Shown one piece after another: positions 35,696 through 43,720 of a DNA stretch of 64,000 nt; position 1 is the stretch's first letter, and each line of letters opens with the position of its first letter. The position numbers and the translations under genes were made by a program. The notes beneath the pieces are model-generated. The model made no database searches. It had not been told where the DNA came from and worked only from the letters and a program-made list of their open reading frames with translations. Source of the stretch: Ferrovibrio sp046297895 (GTDB taxonomy: Bacteria; Pseudomonadota; Alphaproteobacteria; Ferrovibrionales; Ferrovibrionaceae); contig NZ_JBKBHC010000004.1 in NCBI RefSeq assembly GCF_046297895.1, positions 248,001-312,000 on the forward strand. The letters run 5' to 3'.

Positions 35696-36634
35696 ATGGC
35701 CGTCGAGATCGTGCAGACCACCGCCATGCCGCCGGCAATCCAGCAGGTGCTGGACCGGGAATTCAAGGTGCATCGCCTGTGGGAGGCGGCCGACCGCGAC
35801 GCGCTGGTGCAGCAGGTGGCCCCCAATGTGCGCGGCATGGTCACCTCGGGCGGCGTGGGTGCCAGCCGCAAGCTGATCGAGGCCCTGCCCAAGCTGGAGA
35901 TTATTTCCAGTTTCGGCGTGGGATATGACTCCATCGATATCGATTGCGCCAAGCAGCGCGGCGTGACGGTGACCAACACACCCGACGTGCTGACCGACGA
36001 CGTGGCCGACACCGCCATGGCCCTGCTGCTGGCGATGATGCGCCGCATCCCGCAGGGCGACCAGTTCGTGCGCCAGGGCCGCTGGCCGAAGGACAAGTTT
36101 CCGCTGACCGACAAACTGGGCGGCAAAAAGATGGGTGTGCTGGGTCTGGGCCGCATCGGCCAGGCCATCGCGCGCCGCGCCGAACCGTTCAATGTCGAGA
36201 TCAGCTATTTCGGCCCGCGCAAGAAGGCCGACATTGCCTGGCGCTATTACGACAATCTGGTGGCGATGGCCAAAGACGTCGATATCCTGATGATCGCCTG
36301 TCCGGGCGGCAAGGAGACCGAAGGCCTGGTGAACCAGGCGGTGATCGACGCGCTGGGGCCGAAGGGTTATGTGGTCAACATCGCGCGCGGTTCGGTGGTG
36401 GTGGAGCCGGCGCTGGTCAAGGCGCTGGTGGAGGGCAAGCTGGCCGGGGCGGGGCTGGACGTGTTCGCCGACGAGCCGAACGTGCCCGAGGCTTTGTGGA
36501 AACTCGACAGTGTGACGCTGGCGCCGCATGTCGGCTCAGCCACCCATGCCACGCGGCAGGCGATGGGCGATCTGGTGCTGAAGAATATCCTGGCGTTCTT
36601 CGCCGGCCAGCCGGTGCTGACCAGAGTGGTGTGA
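35696..36634 (+). CDS. D-2-hydroxyacid dehydrogenase (hydroxypyruvate/glyoxylate reductase type)
   Basis: A 312-residue NAD(P)H dehydrogenase. GVLGLGRIGQAIARRAEPF is the nucleotide loop; FGPRKK after the second strand suggests NADPH preference (basic residues instead of an acidic one). Catalytic residues lie in NIARGSVVVE (Arg), FADEPNVPEAL (Glu) and LAPHVGSATHATR (His). Similar to hydroxypyruvate and hydroxyphenylpyruvate reductases. GGGAGGAG precedes the ATG. The palindrome just upstream suggests substrate-induced control, together with the divergent dehydratase. Confidence 0.88.
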   Translation: MAVEIVQTTAMPPAIQQVLDREFKVHRLWEAADRDALVQQVAPNVRGMVTSGGVGASRKLIEALPKLEIISSFGVGYDSIDIDCAKQRGVTVTNTPDVLTDDVADTAMALLLAMMRRIPQGDQFVRQGRWPKDKFPLTDKLGGKKMGVLGLGRIGQAIARRAEPFNVEISYFGPRKKADIAWRYYDNLVAMAKDVDILMIACPGGKETEGLVNQAVIDALGPKGYVVNIARGSVVVEPALVKALVEGKLAGAGLDVFADEPNVPEALWKLDSVTLAPHVGSATHATRQAMGDLVLKNILAFFAGQPVLTRVV

Positions 36635-36637
36635 TAC

Positions 36638-37588
36638 TTACCAGCTGCTGTCGGTATCGCTGCTGCGGCCGAAGGCGTTGGCCCGGCCGAGCATCATCTT
36701 GTGCAGCATTTCCATAGCCATCATTTTCACGCTGGCATCGGTGAGGCGGCGCTGCTCGGCGAGCTGGCCATGCAGGGGCGAACCGCCGCTGCGCGCGCCG
36801 TTACCGCCGACGATGGCGGCGGCGCCATCCAGCGGCACGGTCTCCAGGCCGCTGGCCTTGCTGTTCAGCTTGTCCTGAAAGAAGGCATAGATATCGCCCA
36901 GCGAACGGGCCTTGCCTTCCGAGGTATAGAACACACCCTGGTTGGCGGCGGCGGCCTCTGGCAACAGGCTGGCGGCGTTCTGTGCCGGGTTCTCTCTCAG
37001 CGCGGCGAGGAATTTGGTGGCGCCGCTGGCGCCGAGAAAATGGCCCAGGTAGAGATCGACCTTCTGCATCTCGACGCCGAATTCGCGCGAGAGAATCTGC
37101 TGGTTGCTGCGCGCGTATTCGGCGGCCATGGCGGCGGCGATGCGCGGATCGTCGCGCAGGGCGAGGATGTCCCTGCGAAGCTGCGGGTCGCTGACGCGCG
37201 GGCGGCCGTCGCTGCCGCTGGAAATCTGGCCGGCCTGTTCGGCCAGGCCGTATTTGGCGCCATGGTCGCGCACCATCTCGAGCCAGGTGCTTTCGATGAA
37301 CTGGAACAGCCCGCGCGCCGAACTTGTGCGGGCCTGGGCATCGGCGCGGAAACCGCTTTCCTGCCCGGCCTGGGCGACCAGATAGGCGAAGTCCACGCCG
37401 GTGCGGCTGCTGGCCTGCTTGAGCGTGCTGAGCAGTTCGTAGCTCACCTGATGGCCGCCGATGCGATAGCTGTCGGCGCGGGCGGCATTGAGGGCGGCGG
37501 AGAAGGGCGGCAGCGGGGCCATGGATTGGATCAGCCTGTTTTGGTCCCATCCTGCATAGAAGAGTCGGGGCAAAGATTCCGTTAACAT
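36638..37588 (-). CDS. Lytic transglycosylase (SLT domain)
   Basis: A 316-residue protein with a lysozyme-like SLT domain: the catalytic Glu77 in VAQAGQESGF, followed by SARGLFQFIESTWLEMV and YLGHFLGASGATKFL. No clear signal peptide is seen from the 37588 start, as in some transglycosylases exported by or with flagellar/secretion machinery. The tail ends MMAMEMLHKMMLGRANAFGR. Start is uncertain: 37588 lies within an inverted repeat and has no ribosome site; ATG at 37522 (MAPLPPF) would keep the domain intact. Tail-to-tail with the hydroxyacid dehydrogenase (3 nt). Confidence 0.85.
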   Translation of the reverse strand: MLTESLPRLFYAGWDQNRLIQSMAPLPPFSAALNAARADSYRIGGHQVSYELLSTLKQASSRTGVDFAYLVAQAGQESGFRADAQARTSSARGLFQFIESTWLEMVRDHGAKYGLAEQAGQISSGSDGRPRVSDPQLRRDILALRDDPRIAAAMAAEYARSNQQILSREFGVEMQKVDLYLGHFLGASGATKFLAALRENPAQNAASLLPEAAAANQGVFYTSEGKARSLGDIYAFFQDKLNSKASGLETVPLDGAAAIVGGNGARSGGSPLHGQLAEQRRLTDASVKMMAMEMLHKMMLGRANAFGRSSDTDSSW

Positions 37589-37599
37589 CTGGATAACGG
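37579..37599. promoter_or_regulatory. Inverted repeat with CtrA-like half sites at the transglycosylase start
   Basis: CCGTTA (37579-37584) and TAACGG (37594-37599) form an inverted repeat with a 9-nt centre. Inside it TTAA-N7-ATAA (37582-37596) matches the CtrA box TTAA-N7-TTAA at 7 of 8 positions. GANTC sites lie at 37575 and 37636. Confidence 0.35.
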
Positions 37600-37662
37600 A
37601 TATTCTATTGTTCTCTCAGTAGGTTAGGCTGGGGCGATTCAGCGTCAGTACGGGGGCGGCAG

Positions 37663-38787
37663 GTGGCGGAGGGTTTCGCCGGATTTCTGGCGGCGATGGG
37701 CGTGGACTGGCAGGCAGATGGCCCGTGGCTGGCCATGCTGCTGGTGCTGGTCAGCGGCATCGGCCTGCCGGCGGCAGTCTATGCGCTGTTCGACCGCTGG
37801 GCGGCGCGGCGGCTCACCGTCGATACGGTGGCGCTGGCCACCCGCTATGGCGGCTTCATGAATTCCTGGGCGGTGTTCGGCCGCCATGCCAGCGAATACC
37901 GCGACCTGCATCCACTATTCCCCGAGGCGCAGGCGGCCGAGCTGGCGCGCTTTCATGATGGCACGGCCTGCATCGCAGCGCGGTTCCGCTCGGCGCAGGC
38001 CGCGGAACAGGCCGCAGAACTGCGCTTCGCCAATTTCGCCGCAGCCGGGGTCGAATATGCTGATGCCGGCATCTCTTTCCAGACCGGCGGAGCCGGCAAT
38101 GCTGCCGGGGGCTATGCCCGCGGCCAGTGGTTGCTGATCGGTGACACGCTGTTTGCCTTTTATGGCCCCGACAGCGCCGCGCTCGACCGCCGCCGCCGCG
38201 CCACGCCGGCCCTGCGCGCACGGCGTTTTCCCGGCCCGCTGCGCCTGCTGCACAGCCGTGCCGGCCAGGGCATGATGGCGGCGTTGTGGCTGGTGCTGCA
38301 TCTGGCCGCGGTCAGCCTGTGCCTGGAGCAGGCGGCATTCCGCAGCGGCAATCCCCCGCCGGTGGAACTGGCAGAACTGCGCGAGCGGCTGGAAGACCTC
38401 AACTCGGCCGGACTGCGCATCGCGGCACTCTACGATGCGCAGAGCGGCCGGCTGCTGCTGGCCGGCCATGCCGACGACCTGCGCCGGCAGGATCTCGACC
38501 GTCTCTCCGGGCGCGTGTGGATCACGGGACTGGAACTCGATTTCGATTCCGGACGCAGCGTCGTCAATGCTTTGCCGCTGGTGGCGCGCGGCATCGCGCC
38601 GGCCGGGTTGGGCCTGCCACCGCCGATGCCGGAACGCTGGCGCGGCAACACGCTGCTGATCGATGACGATGACGTGCTGATCGATGCGGTGCAGAGCATT
38701 GTGCGCGAGGCAGGCTGGCACTGGCAGCCGCGCCTGTGGCGGTTGCCGTCATGGCTGCGGTGGGCATGGCCTGATATCGGCGGCTGA
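37663..38787 (+). CDS. Hypothetical membrane protein with two hydrophobic segments
   Basis: A 374-residue protein of no family I can name. One membrane segment lies near residues 23-43 (LAMLLVLVSGIGLPAAVYALF) and a second near 205-225 (MMAALWLVLHLAAVSLCLEQAAF). In between is a soluble region rich in Ala and aromatics; the C-terminal 150 residues contain ELRERLEDLNSAGLRIAALYDAQSGRLLLAGHADDLRRQDLDRLSGRVWITGLELDF and an acidic LLIDDDDVLIDAVQSI. It starts with GTG at 37663. Base composition is native. Confidence 0.65.
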   Translation: MAEGFAGFLAAMGVDWQADGPWLAMLLVLVSGIGLPAAVYALFDRWAARRLTVDTVALATRYGGFMNSWAVFGRHASEYRDLHPLFPEAQAAELARFHDGTACIAARFRSAQAAEQAAELRFANFAAAGVEYADAGISFQTGGAGNAAGGYARGQWLLIGDTLFAFYGPDSAALDRRRRATPALRARRFPGPLRLLHSRAGQGMMAALWLVLHLAAVSLCLEQAAFRSGNPPPVELAELRERLEDLNSAGLRIAALYDAQSGRLLLAGHADDLRRQDLDRLSGRVWITGLELDFDSGRSVVNALPLVARGIAPAGLGLPPPMPERWRGNTLLIDDDDVLIDAVQSIVREAGWHWQPRLWRLPSWLRWAWPDIGG

Positions 38788-38823
38788 CCTATAGTTGGCG
38801 CATTGCAATAAGGAGGAAACGCG

Positions 38824-39234
38824 ATGCGCAAAGGCTACAAGGCGCTCGTGGCCGAGGCGATGGCGGAAATCGTCACGCTCACGCCGCAACAGGCAGCCGA
38901 GAAACTCGGCAACCCCGGGGTGGTATTCGTCGACATCCGCGATCCGCGCGAACTGGAGCGCGACGGCATGATCCCCAATGCGCTGCATGCCACCCGCGGC
39001 ATGCTGGAATTCTGGATCGATCCGGAAAGCCCGTATCACCGCAAGACCTTCGCCGAGGACAAGGAATTCATTTTCTACTGTGCCGGCGGCCTGCGCTCGG
39101 CGCTGGCGACCAAGACGGCCAAGGATATGGGACTGCAGAAGCTGGCCCATATCGAGGGCGGCTTCGGCGAGTGGAAAAAGCAGGGCCTGCCGGTGGCTGA
39201 ATGGCAGCCGAAGAGCCACGGAGAGAAGAAATGA
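38824..39234 (+). CDS. Rhodanese-like sulfurtransferase
   Basis: A 136-residue single-domain rhodanese. VFVDIRDPRELERDGMIPNALHATRGMLEFW is the family's N-terminal block; the active-site loop is CAGGLRS (Cys86). Ends HIEGGFGEWKKQGLPV. Probably transfers sulfane sulfur in the cytoplasm; acceptor unknown. AAGGAGGAAACGCG precedes the ATG. Its stop overlaps the racemase ATG by 4 nt, an odd pairing with acyl-CoA genes that nevertheless suggests one transcript. Confidence 0.93.
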   Translation: MRKGYKALVAEAMAEIVTLTPQQAAEKLGNPGVVFVDIRDPRELERDGMIPNALHATRGMLEFWIDPESPYHRKTFAEDKEFIFYCAGGLRSALATKTAKDMGLQKLAHIEGGFGEWKKQGLPVAEWQPKSHGEKK

Positions 39235-40343
39235 GTGGTCCGCTCTCGGGGCTGAAGGTGATCGAGATGCCGGCGATCGGGCCGGTGCCGTTCTGCGGCA
39301 TGCTGCTGGCCGACCTGGGTGCCGACGTGCTGCGCATCGACCGCACCGGCGATGTCGATCTGGGACTGCCCATCGAGCCGAAATACGAACTTCTCGGCCG
39401 CGGCAAGCGCTCTCTGGCGCTCGACCTGAAGGATGCCAAGGCCATCGCGCTGATGCTCGACCTGATGGCGAAGGCCGATGTGGTGCTGGAGGGCTTCCGC
39501 CCCGGCGTGATGGAACGCCTGGGCCTCGGCCCCGACGTGGCACTGCAGCGCAATCCGAAACTGGTCTATGGCCGCATGACTGGCTGGGGACAGGATGGTC
39601 CCATGGCGCCGGCCGCCGGCCACGACATCAACTACATCGCGCTGACCGGCGCATTGCATGCCATCGGCACTGTCGGCCAGCCGGTGCCGCCGCTCAACCT
39701 GGTGGGCGATTTCGGCGGCGGCTCGCTGTATCTGGCGATGGGTGTGCTGGCGGCGTTGTACGAGCGCCAGCACTCGGGCCGGGGCCAGGTGGTGGATGCC
39801 GCCATGGTGGATGGCGCGGCGTCGCTGATGACTATGTTCTACGGCATGAAGGCGGCTGGCCTGTGGAGTGACCAGCGCGGCACCAACATGCTGGATGGCG
39901 GCGCGCCGTGGTATGGCACCTTCGAGTGCAAGGATGGCGGCTTCGTTGCCATCGGTTCCATCGAGGGCAAGTTTTATGCCGAGCTGATCCAGAAGCTCGG
40001 CCTCGATCCGACCATCCTGCCCAAACAGTACGACCGCAGACGCTGGCCCTCGCTGCAGGCGGCCATCGCCGCCACCTTCAAGACCAAGACGCGCGACGAA
40101 TGGTGCGCCATCATGGAAGGCAGCGACATCTGCTTCGCGCCGGTGCTGAACCTGGAGGAGGCGCCGAAGCACGCTCATATGGCGGCGCGGCAGAGTTTCG
40201 TCGCGCCTGATGGCGTCATGCAGCCGGCGCCGGCACCACGTTTCTCGCGCACCCCGGGCGCCATCCGGAAACAGCCGCCCAAACGCGGCGAGGGCGGCGA
40301 GGCGGCCCTGCGCGACTGGGGCCTTGCGGCGAAGGAAAGCTGA
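39231..40343 (+). CDS. Alpha-methylacyl-CoA racemase-like CoA-transferase family III protein
   Basis: A 370-residue CaiB/BaiF-family protein. Racemase-type residues are present: GHDINYIALTGALHAIG with His131 and LVGDFGGGS with Asp160, corresponding to the catalytic pair of mycobacterial MCR. IDRTGD and FECKDGGFVAIGSIE also fit AMACR rather than a CoA-transferase with a catalytic Asp ester. It would epimerise (2R)/(2S)-methylacyl-CoA in branched-chain or isoprenoid fatty acid degradation. Coupled to the rhodanese gene (ATGA) and 1 nt before an SDR. Confidence 0.88.
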   Translation: MSGPLSGLKVIEMPAIGPVPFCGMLLADLGADVLRIDRTGDVDLGLPIEPKYELLGRGKRSLALDLKDAKAIALMLDLMAKADVVLEGFRPGVMERLGLGPDVALQRNPKLVYGRMTGWGQDGPMAPAAGHDINYIALTGALHAIGTVGQPVPPLNLVGDFGGGSLYLAMGVLAALYERQHSGRGQVVDAAMVDGAASLMTMFYGMKAAGLWSDQRGTNMLDGGAPWYGTFECKDGGFVAIGSIEGKFYAELIQKLGLDPTILPKQYDRRRWPSLQAAIAATFKTKTRDEWCAIMEGSDICFAPVLNLEEAPKHAHMAARQSFVAPDGVMQPAPAPRFSRTPGAIRKQPPKRGEGGEAALRDWGLAAKES

Positions 40344-40344
40344 C

Positions 40345-41100
40345 ATGCCGCGCCTGCAGGACAAGGTGGCGCTGGTCACCGGCGCGGCATCGGGCTTCGG
40401 CCTGGCGACGGCCGCGCTGTTCGTCGCCGAGGGCGCGCAAGTGATCCTCACCGACCGCAGCGACGGCGCGGCCGCGGCGGCGACGCTGGGGCCGAAGGCG
40501 CGTTTCCTGTCGCTGGACGTGACGAAGGAAGACCAGTGGCGATCCACGGTCGCCAATGTCGCCGCGAAGGAAGGCCGACTCGATGTGCTGGTCAACAATG
40601 CCGGCATCGGCCTGCACCGCAATGTCACCGAGATGACACTGGAGGAATGGCGGCTGGTGCAGGCGGTGAATTCCGATAGCGTGTTTCTCGGCTGCAAGCA
40701 TGCCATACCCCTCATGAGGAAAGGCGGCGGCGGGTCTATCGTCAACGTCGCCTCGGTGGCCGGCAAGGTCGGCGCGCCGCAGATGGCCGCCTATTGTGCC
40801 TCGAAAGGTGCAGTCACGCTGTTCACCAAGGCATTGGCAATGGAAGCCGCCTATGGCCGCTGGAACATCCGGGTGAACTCCGTGCATCCCGCCTATGTCG
40901 AGACGCCGCTGGTGCAAGGACACATCAATGCGTCGCGGGAACCGGAAAAGACCCGGCGGTTTCTGGAAAGCCTGCACCCCATCGGCCATATGGGTGCGGT
41001 GGAGGATGTGGCCCAGGCCATCCTCTATCTGGCCTGCGATGAATCGAAATTCACCACGGGTTCTGAACTGCTGGTCGATGGCGGCCTGACGGCCCAGTAA
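40345..41100 (+). CDS. Short-chain dehydrogenase, FabG-like
   Basis: A 251-residue classical SDR: cofactor loop TGAASGFG, NNAG, catalytic Ser in VNVASVAGKVG and Tyr-Lys in YCASKGA. LTDRS after the second strand suggests NAD(H). C-terminal FTTGSELLVDGGLTAQ is typical. It follows the racemase by 1 nt and probably acts on a hydroxyacyl- or ketoacyl-CoA or similar alcohol. Confidence 0.9.
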   Translation: MPRLQDKVALVTGAASGFGLATAALFVAEGAQVILTDRSDGAAAAATLGPKARFLSLDVTKEDQWRSTVANVAAKEGRLDVLVNNAGIGLHRNVTEMTLEEWRLVQAVNSDSVFLGCKHAIPLMRKGGGGSIVNVASVAGKVGAPQMAAYCASKGAVTLFTKALAMEAAYGRWNIRVNSVHPAYVETPLVQGHINASREPEKTRRFLESLHPIGHMGAVEDVAQAILYLACDESKFTTGSELLVDGGLTAQ

Positions 41101-41194
41101 TCGCCGCAGTAATTGCTGCAGTGATTGCTGCTGGGGCGCCGCGGCGCTATGTGTTGAGCGGTTTCATTCCATTCGGCAACCAAGGGAGCGATAC

Positions 41195-41977
41195 ATGGAT
41201 TTCGGCATCAAGGGCCGTAACGCACTTGTCTGCGCGGCGAGCAAGGGCCTTGGCCTGGGCTGCGCGCTGGCTTTGGCGAAGGAAGGCGTGAACGTCACCA
41301 TCACGGCGCGCGGCGCTGAGGTGCTGGAACAGGCAGCGGCGAAGATCCGCGCCGAGGCCCCGGGTGTGACGGTGAAGACCGTGGCGGGCGACATTGCCAC
41401 CGAGGCCGGTCGCCAGCAGGCGTTGGAAGCCGCCGGGCAGATCGACATTCTGGTCAACAATGCCGGCGGCCCGCCGCCGGGCAATTTCCGCGACTGGGGC
41501 CGCGAGGAATGGATCAAGGCGGTGGACGCCAACATGATCACGCCGATCCTCCTGATCAAGGCGGTCGTGGATGGTATGGCGGGGCGCAGGTTCGGCCGCA
41601 TCGTCAACATCACCTCCAGCGCGGTAAAGGCACCGATCCCGATCCTGGGGCTTTCGAACGGCGCGCGCTCGGGCCTGCATGGTTTCGTGGCCGGTGTGTC
41701 GCGCCAGGTGGCCAAGGACGGCATCACCATCAACAATCTTCTGCCCGGCCGGTTTCTGACCGACCGCCTGAAACAGACCATCGGCGTTCAGACCAAGAAG
41801 AGCGGCGCCGAACTGGACGCCGAGCTTGACAAGCAGGCTGCCACCATCCCGGCCGGCCGTTTTGGCACGGCCGAGGAATTCGGCCAGGTCTGCGCCTTCC
41901 TGTGCTCGATGCAGGCGGCCTACATGACCGGGCAGAACGTGCTGCTGGATGGCGGCAACTATCCGGGCAGCTTCTAG
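41195..41977 (+). CDS. Atypical SDR lacking the catalytic Tyr-Lys pair
   Basis: A 260-residue Rossmann protein with the SDR scaffold (NNAGGPPPGNF, RIVNITSSAVKAPIP). Where classical enzymes have Y-x3-K, this has LSNGARSG, with Ser154 and Arg158, and the nucleotide loop reads CAASKGLGLG instead of TGxxxGxG. This combination is seen in a known 3-oxoacyl-reductase-like subgroup of uncertain activity. Ends TGQNVLLDGGNYPGSF. Separated from the previous SDR by 94 bp, which holds a 12-bp near-duplicate (41106-41129), and followed by a strong terminator. Confidence 0.85.
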   Translation: MDFGIKGRNALVCAASKGLGLGCALALAKEGVNVTITARGAEVLEQAAAKIRAEAPGVTVKTVAGDIATEAGRQQALEAAGQIDILVNNAGGPPPGNFRDWGREEWIKAVDANMITPILLIKAVVDGMAGRRFGRIVNITSSAVKAPIPILGLSNGARSGLHGFVAGVSRQVAKDGITINNLLPGRFLTDRLKQTIGVQTKKSGAELDAELDKQAATIPAGRFGTAEEFGQVCAFLCSMQAAYMTGQNVLLDGGNYPGSF

Positions 41978-41990
41978 CCCGCAGGAATGG

Positions 41991-42016
41991 AAAGGGGCCG
42001 CGGGCCCCTTTTCTTT
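41991..42016 (+). terminator. Rho-independent terminator after the SDR genes
   Basis: AAAGGGGCC (41991-41999), 3-nt loop, GGCCCCTTT (42003-42011) followed by TCTTT. A 9-bp GC-rich stem with a T-rich tail ends the rightward transcript that began at the rhodanese gene or later. Confidence 0.85.
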
Positions 42017-42020
42017 GGCC

Positions 42021-42048
42021 TTGTCATAATTAGACCAGTCTATATAAT
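42021..42048 (+). promoter_or_regulatory. Promoter with embedded TetR operator; transcript probably leaderless
   Basis: TTGTCA (42021-42026) and TATAAT (42043-42048) are 16 bp apart, the best promoter in the window. Between them TAGACCAGTCTA (42031-42042) is a 12-bp palindrome with one mismatched pair, a typical TetR/AcrR operator shape. A start 7 bp after the -10 would fall at the ATG itself (42055). Confidence 0.7.
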
Positions 42049-42054
42049 TCCGGC

Positions 42055-42645
42055 ATGGTCAGATCAGCCGCCGCCGCGAAACCGACCCGCCTTTCCGCCC
42101 GCGATCGCTTTGTCGAGATGACGGCGAAGCTGATGTCGCGGCGCGGCTATGCCGGCACCGGCCTGAACGAGATCGTCGAGAAAAGCGGCGCGCCGAAAGG
42201 TTCGCTCTATCACTATTTCCCCGATGGCAAAGAGCAACTGGCGGCTGCTGCCGTGACCTGGGCGTCGGCGCGTTTCATGGCCACGCTGCGCGATGAACTG
42301 GTCGGCAGCGCCACGGTGGCCGAAGCCATGGGTAACCTGGCCGAGACCATTGCCGGCTGGCTGGAGGCATCGAAATTCCGCGACGGCTCGCCGCTCACCA
42401 TCGTCGCCGTCGAGACCGGACCATTCATCGAACCGCTGCGGCTGGCCTGCGACGTCGGCTATCGCGACTGGGGCGATACAATTGCCGAGGCCCTGCGCGC
42501 CGAAGGGCGGAAGCCGGCGGAAGCCGCCGATCTGGCGCTGCTGGCCGTTACATCGCTGGAAGGCGCTGTGATTCTGGCCCGGACGCGGCATTCCGCCGAA
42601 CCGCTGCGGCAGATCGGCCGCCTGCTGAAAAGGAGTCTTAAATGA
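42055..42645 (+). CDS. TetR/AcrR-family regulator
   Basis: A 196-residue regulator. The DNA-binding region is RDRFVEMTAKLMSRRGYAGTGLNEIVEKSGAPKGSLYHYFPDGKEQLAAAAV, closest to the YxaF/LmrA-like group. Its C-terminal domain is a ligand-binding bundle. The start cannot be later than 42055 without losing helix 1, and there is no ribosome site before it, so it is likely translated from a leaderless mRNA and represses itself via the operator in its promoter. Coupled by ATGA to a thioesterase. Confidence 0.92.
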   Translation: MVRSAAAAKPTRLSARDRFVEMTAKLMSRRGYAGTGLNEIVEKSGAPKGSLYHYFPDGKEQLAAAAVTWASARFMATLRDELVGSATVAEAMGNLAETIAGWLEASKFRDGSPLTIVAVETGPFIEPLRLACDVGYRDWGDTIAEALRAEGRKPAEAADLALLAVTSLEGAVILARTRHSAEPLRQIGRLLKRSLK

Positions 42646-43058
42646 CCGAGTCACAATCCAGCTTCACTCGCGCGCATCTGGAGCAGGCGATCAGGATCAG
42701 CCCCTTCACCAACTGGGTCGGCACGAGGCTGGTGGATTTCGCTCCGGGCGAGGTGAAGATCGCCATCGACGTGCGGCCCGACCTGACGCAGCACCATGGC
42801 TTCGCCCACGGCGCCATTGTCGGCTACATGGCCGACACGGTCTGCGCCTGGGCAGCGGCCTCGGTGGTGGGCGACGTGGTGACCTCGGAATACAAACTCA
42901 ACCTGCTGGCGCCGGCAGTGGGCGACAGCCTGACGGCCACCGGCATGGTGGTGAAGGCCGGCAAGCGGCAGGTAGTGACGCGGGCCGATGTCTATGCCGT
43001 GAAGGACGGGCAGGCGCGGATCGTCGCCACGGCGTTGGCGACGATCGCGCGGGTGTAG
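42642..43058 (+). CDS. PaaI-family hotdog thioesterase
   Basis: A 138-residue hotdog-fold protein: LVDFAPGEVKIAIDVRPDLTQHHGFAHGAIVGYMADTVCAWAAASV, with the HG-F-HGA catalytic region, then VTSEYKLNLLAPAVGDSLTATGMVVKAGKRQVVTRADVYAV. Likely hydrolyses acyl- or aryl-CoA thioesters in the cytoplasm. Overlap with the TetR gene indicates it is the regulated partner. Confidence 0.9.
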   Translation: MTESQSSFTRAHLEQAIRISPFTNWVGTRLVDFAPGEVKIAIDVRPDLTQHHGFAHGAIVGYMADTVCAWAAASVVGDVVTSEYKLNLLAPAVGDSLTATGMVVKAGKRQVVTRADVYAVKDGQARIVATALATIARV

Positions 43059-43072
43059 CCGGTTGGGTCAGC

Positions 43073-43519
43073 CTAATCTATCGGGTGCGCGGCGCGGAAC
43101 CCGACCTGCAGGCGGTTCCACACATTGATCGCGCCGATCAGCAGGGTGAGCTGCACCTGTTCGGCTTCCGAGAACTGCGCCTTGACCAGCTCATAATCGG
43201 CATCTGGCGCGCCGGTCTGCGGCAGCAGGGTGAGCGCCTCGGTCCAGGCCAGGGCGGCGCGTTCGCGGTCGCTGTATAGCGGGCTTTCGCGCCAAGCATT
43301 CAGCATATACAGCCGCATCTCGGTTTCGCCATGCTTGCGGGCATCGGTGGTATGCATGTGGATGCAGAAGGCGCAGCCATTGATCTGAGAGGCGCGCAGC
43401 TTCACCAGATGGCGCATACCTTCTTCCAGGCCGCTTTTTTCGAAACTGGCCTCCAGCGCCATCATGGCCTTGATGCCGTCGGGGGCGGATTTGTGGGGGT
43501 TCTTCAGCCGGGGGGGCAT
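43073..43519 (-). CDS. Carboxymuconolactone decarboxylase-family (AhpD-like) protein
   Basis: A 148-residue helical protein with the CxxC redox motif CAFCIHMHTTDARKHGE (Cys49, Cys52, His56), typical of AhpD-like alkylhydroperoxidases. YTDRERAAL-type sequence (here YSDRERAALAWTEALTLL) follows. Probably a peroxide- or redox-related protein; not a true decarboxylase. Tail-to-tail with the thioesterase. Confidence 0.9.
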   Translation of the reverse strand: MPPRLKNPHKSAPDGIKAMMALEASFEKSGLEEGMRHLVKLRASQINGCAFCIHMHTTDARKHGETEMRLYMLNAWRESPLYSDRERAALAWTEALTLLPQTGAPDADYELVKAQFSEAEQVQLTLLIGAINVWNRLQVGFRAAHPID

Positions 43520-43720
43520 CGCTTTTCTCCTGCGCGCACCATGCGCGTTCGGTCCTTAGACGGGGCAGGGCCGGCCGGTGTGACAGCCGGGCGGGACAAG
43601 CCGCTTGCTTCCGCCACGTTAAGGTTCTGGGACGGGTGGTTTCGGCTCCATTCCGGCCATTGTGCCGGCTTGCGGGCGGCGTTAGACTCCATCGCTTTCC
43701 AGTGCCAAGAGGCCAAAATT

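Noticed and set aside
43331..43720. N-terminal extension of the carboxyltransferase
   Set aside because: This stretch is antisense to the AhpD-like gene and its promoter; the family start and ribosome site are at 43721.
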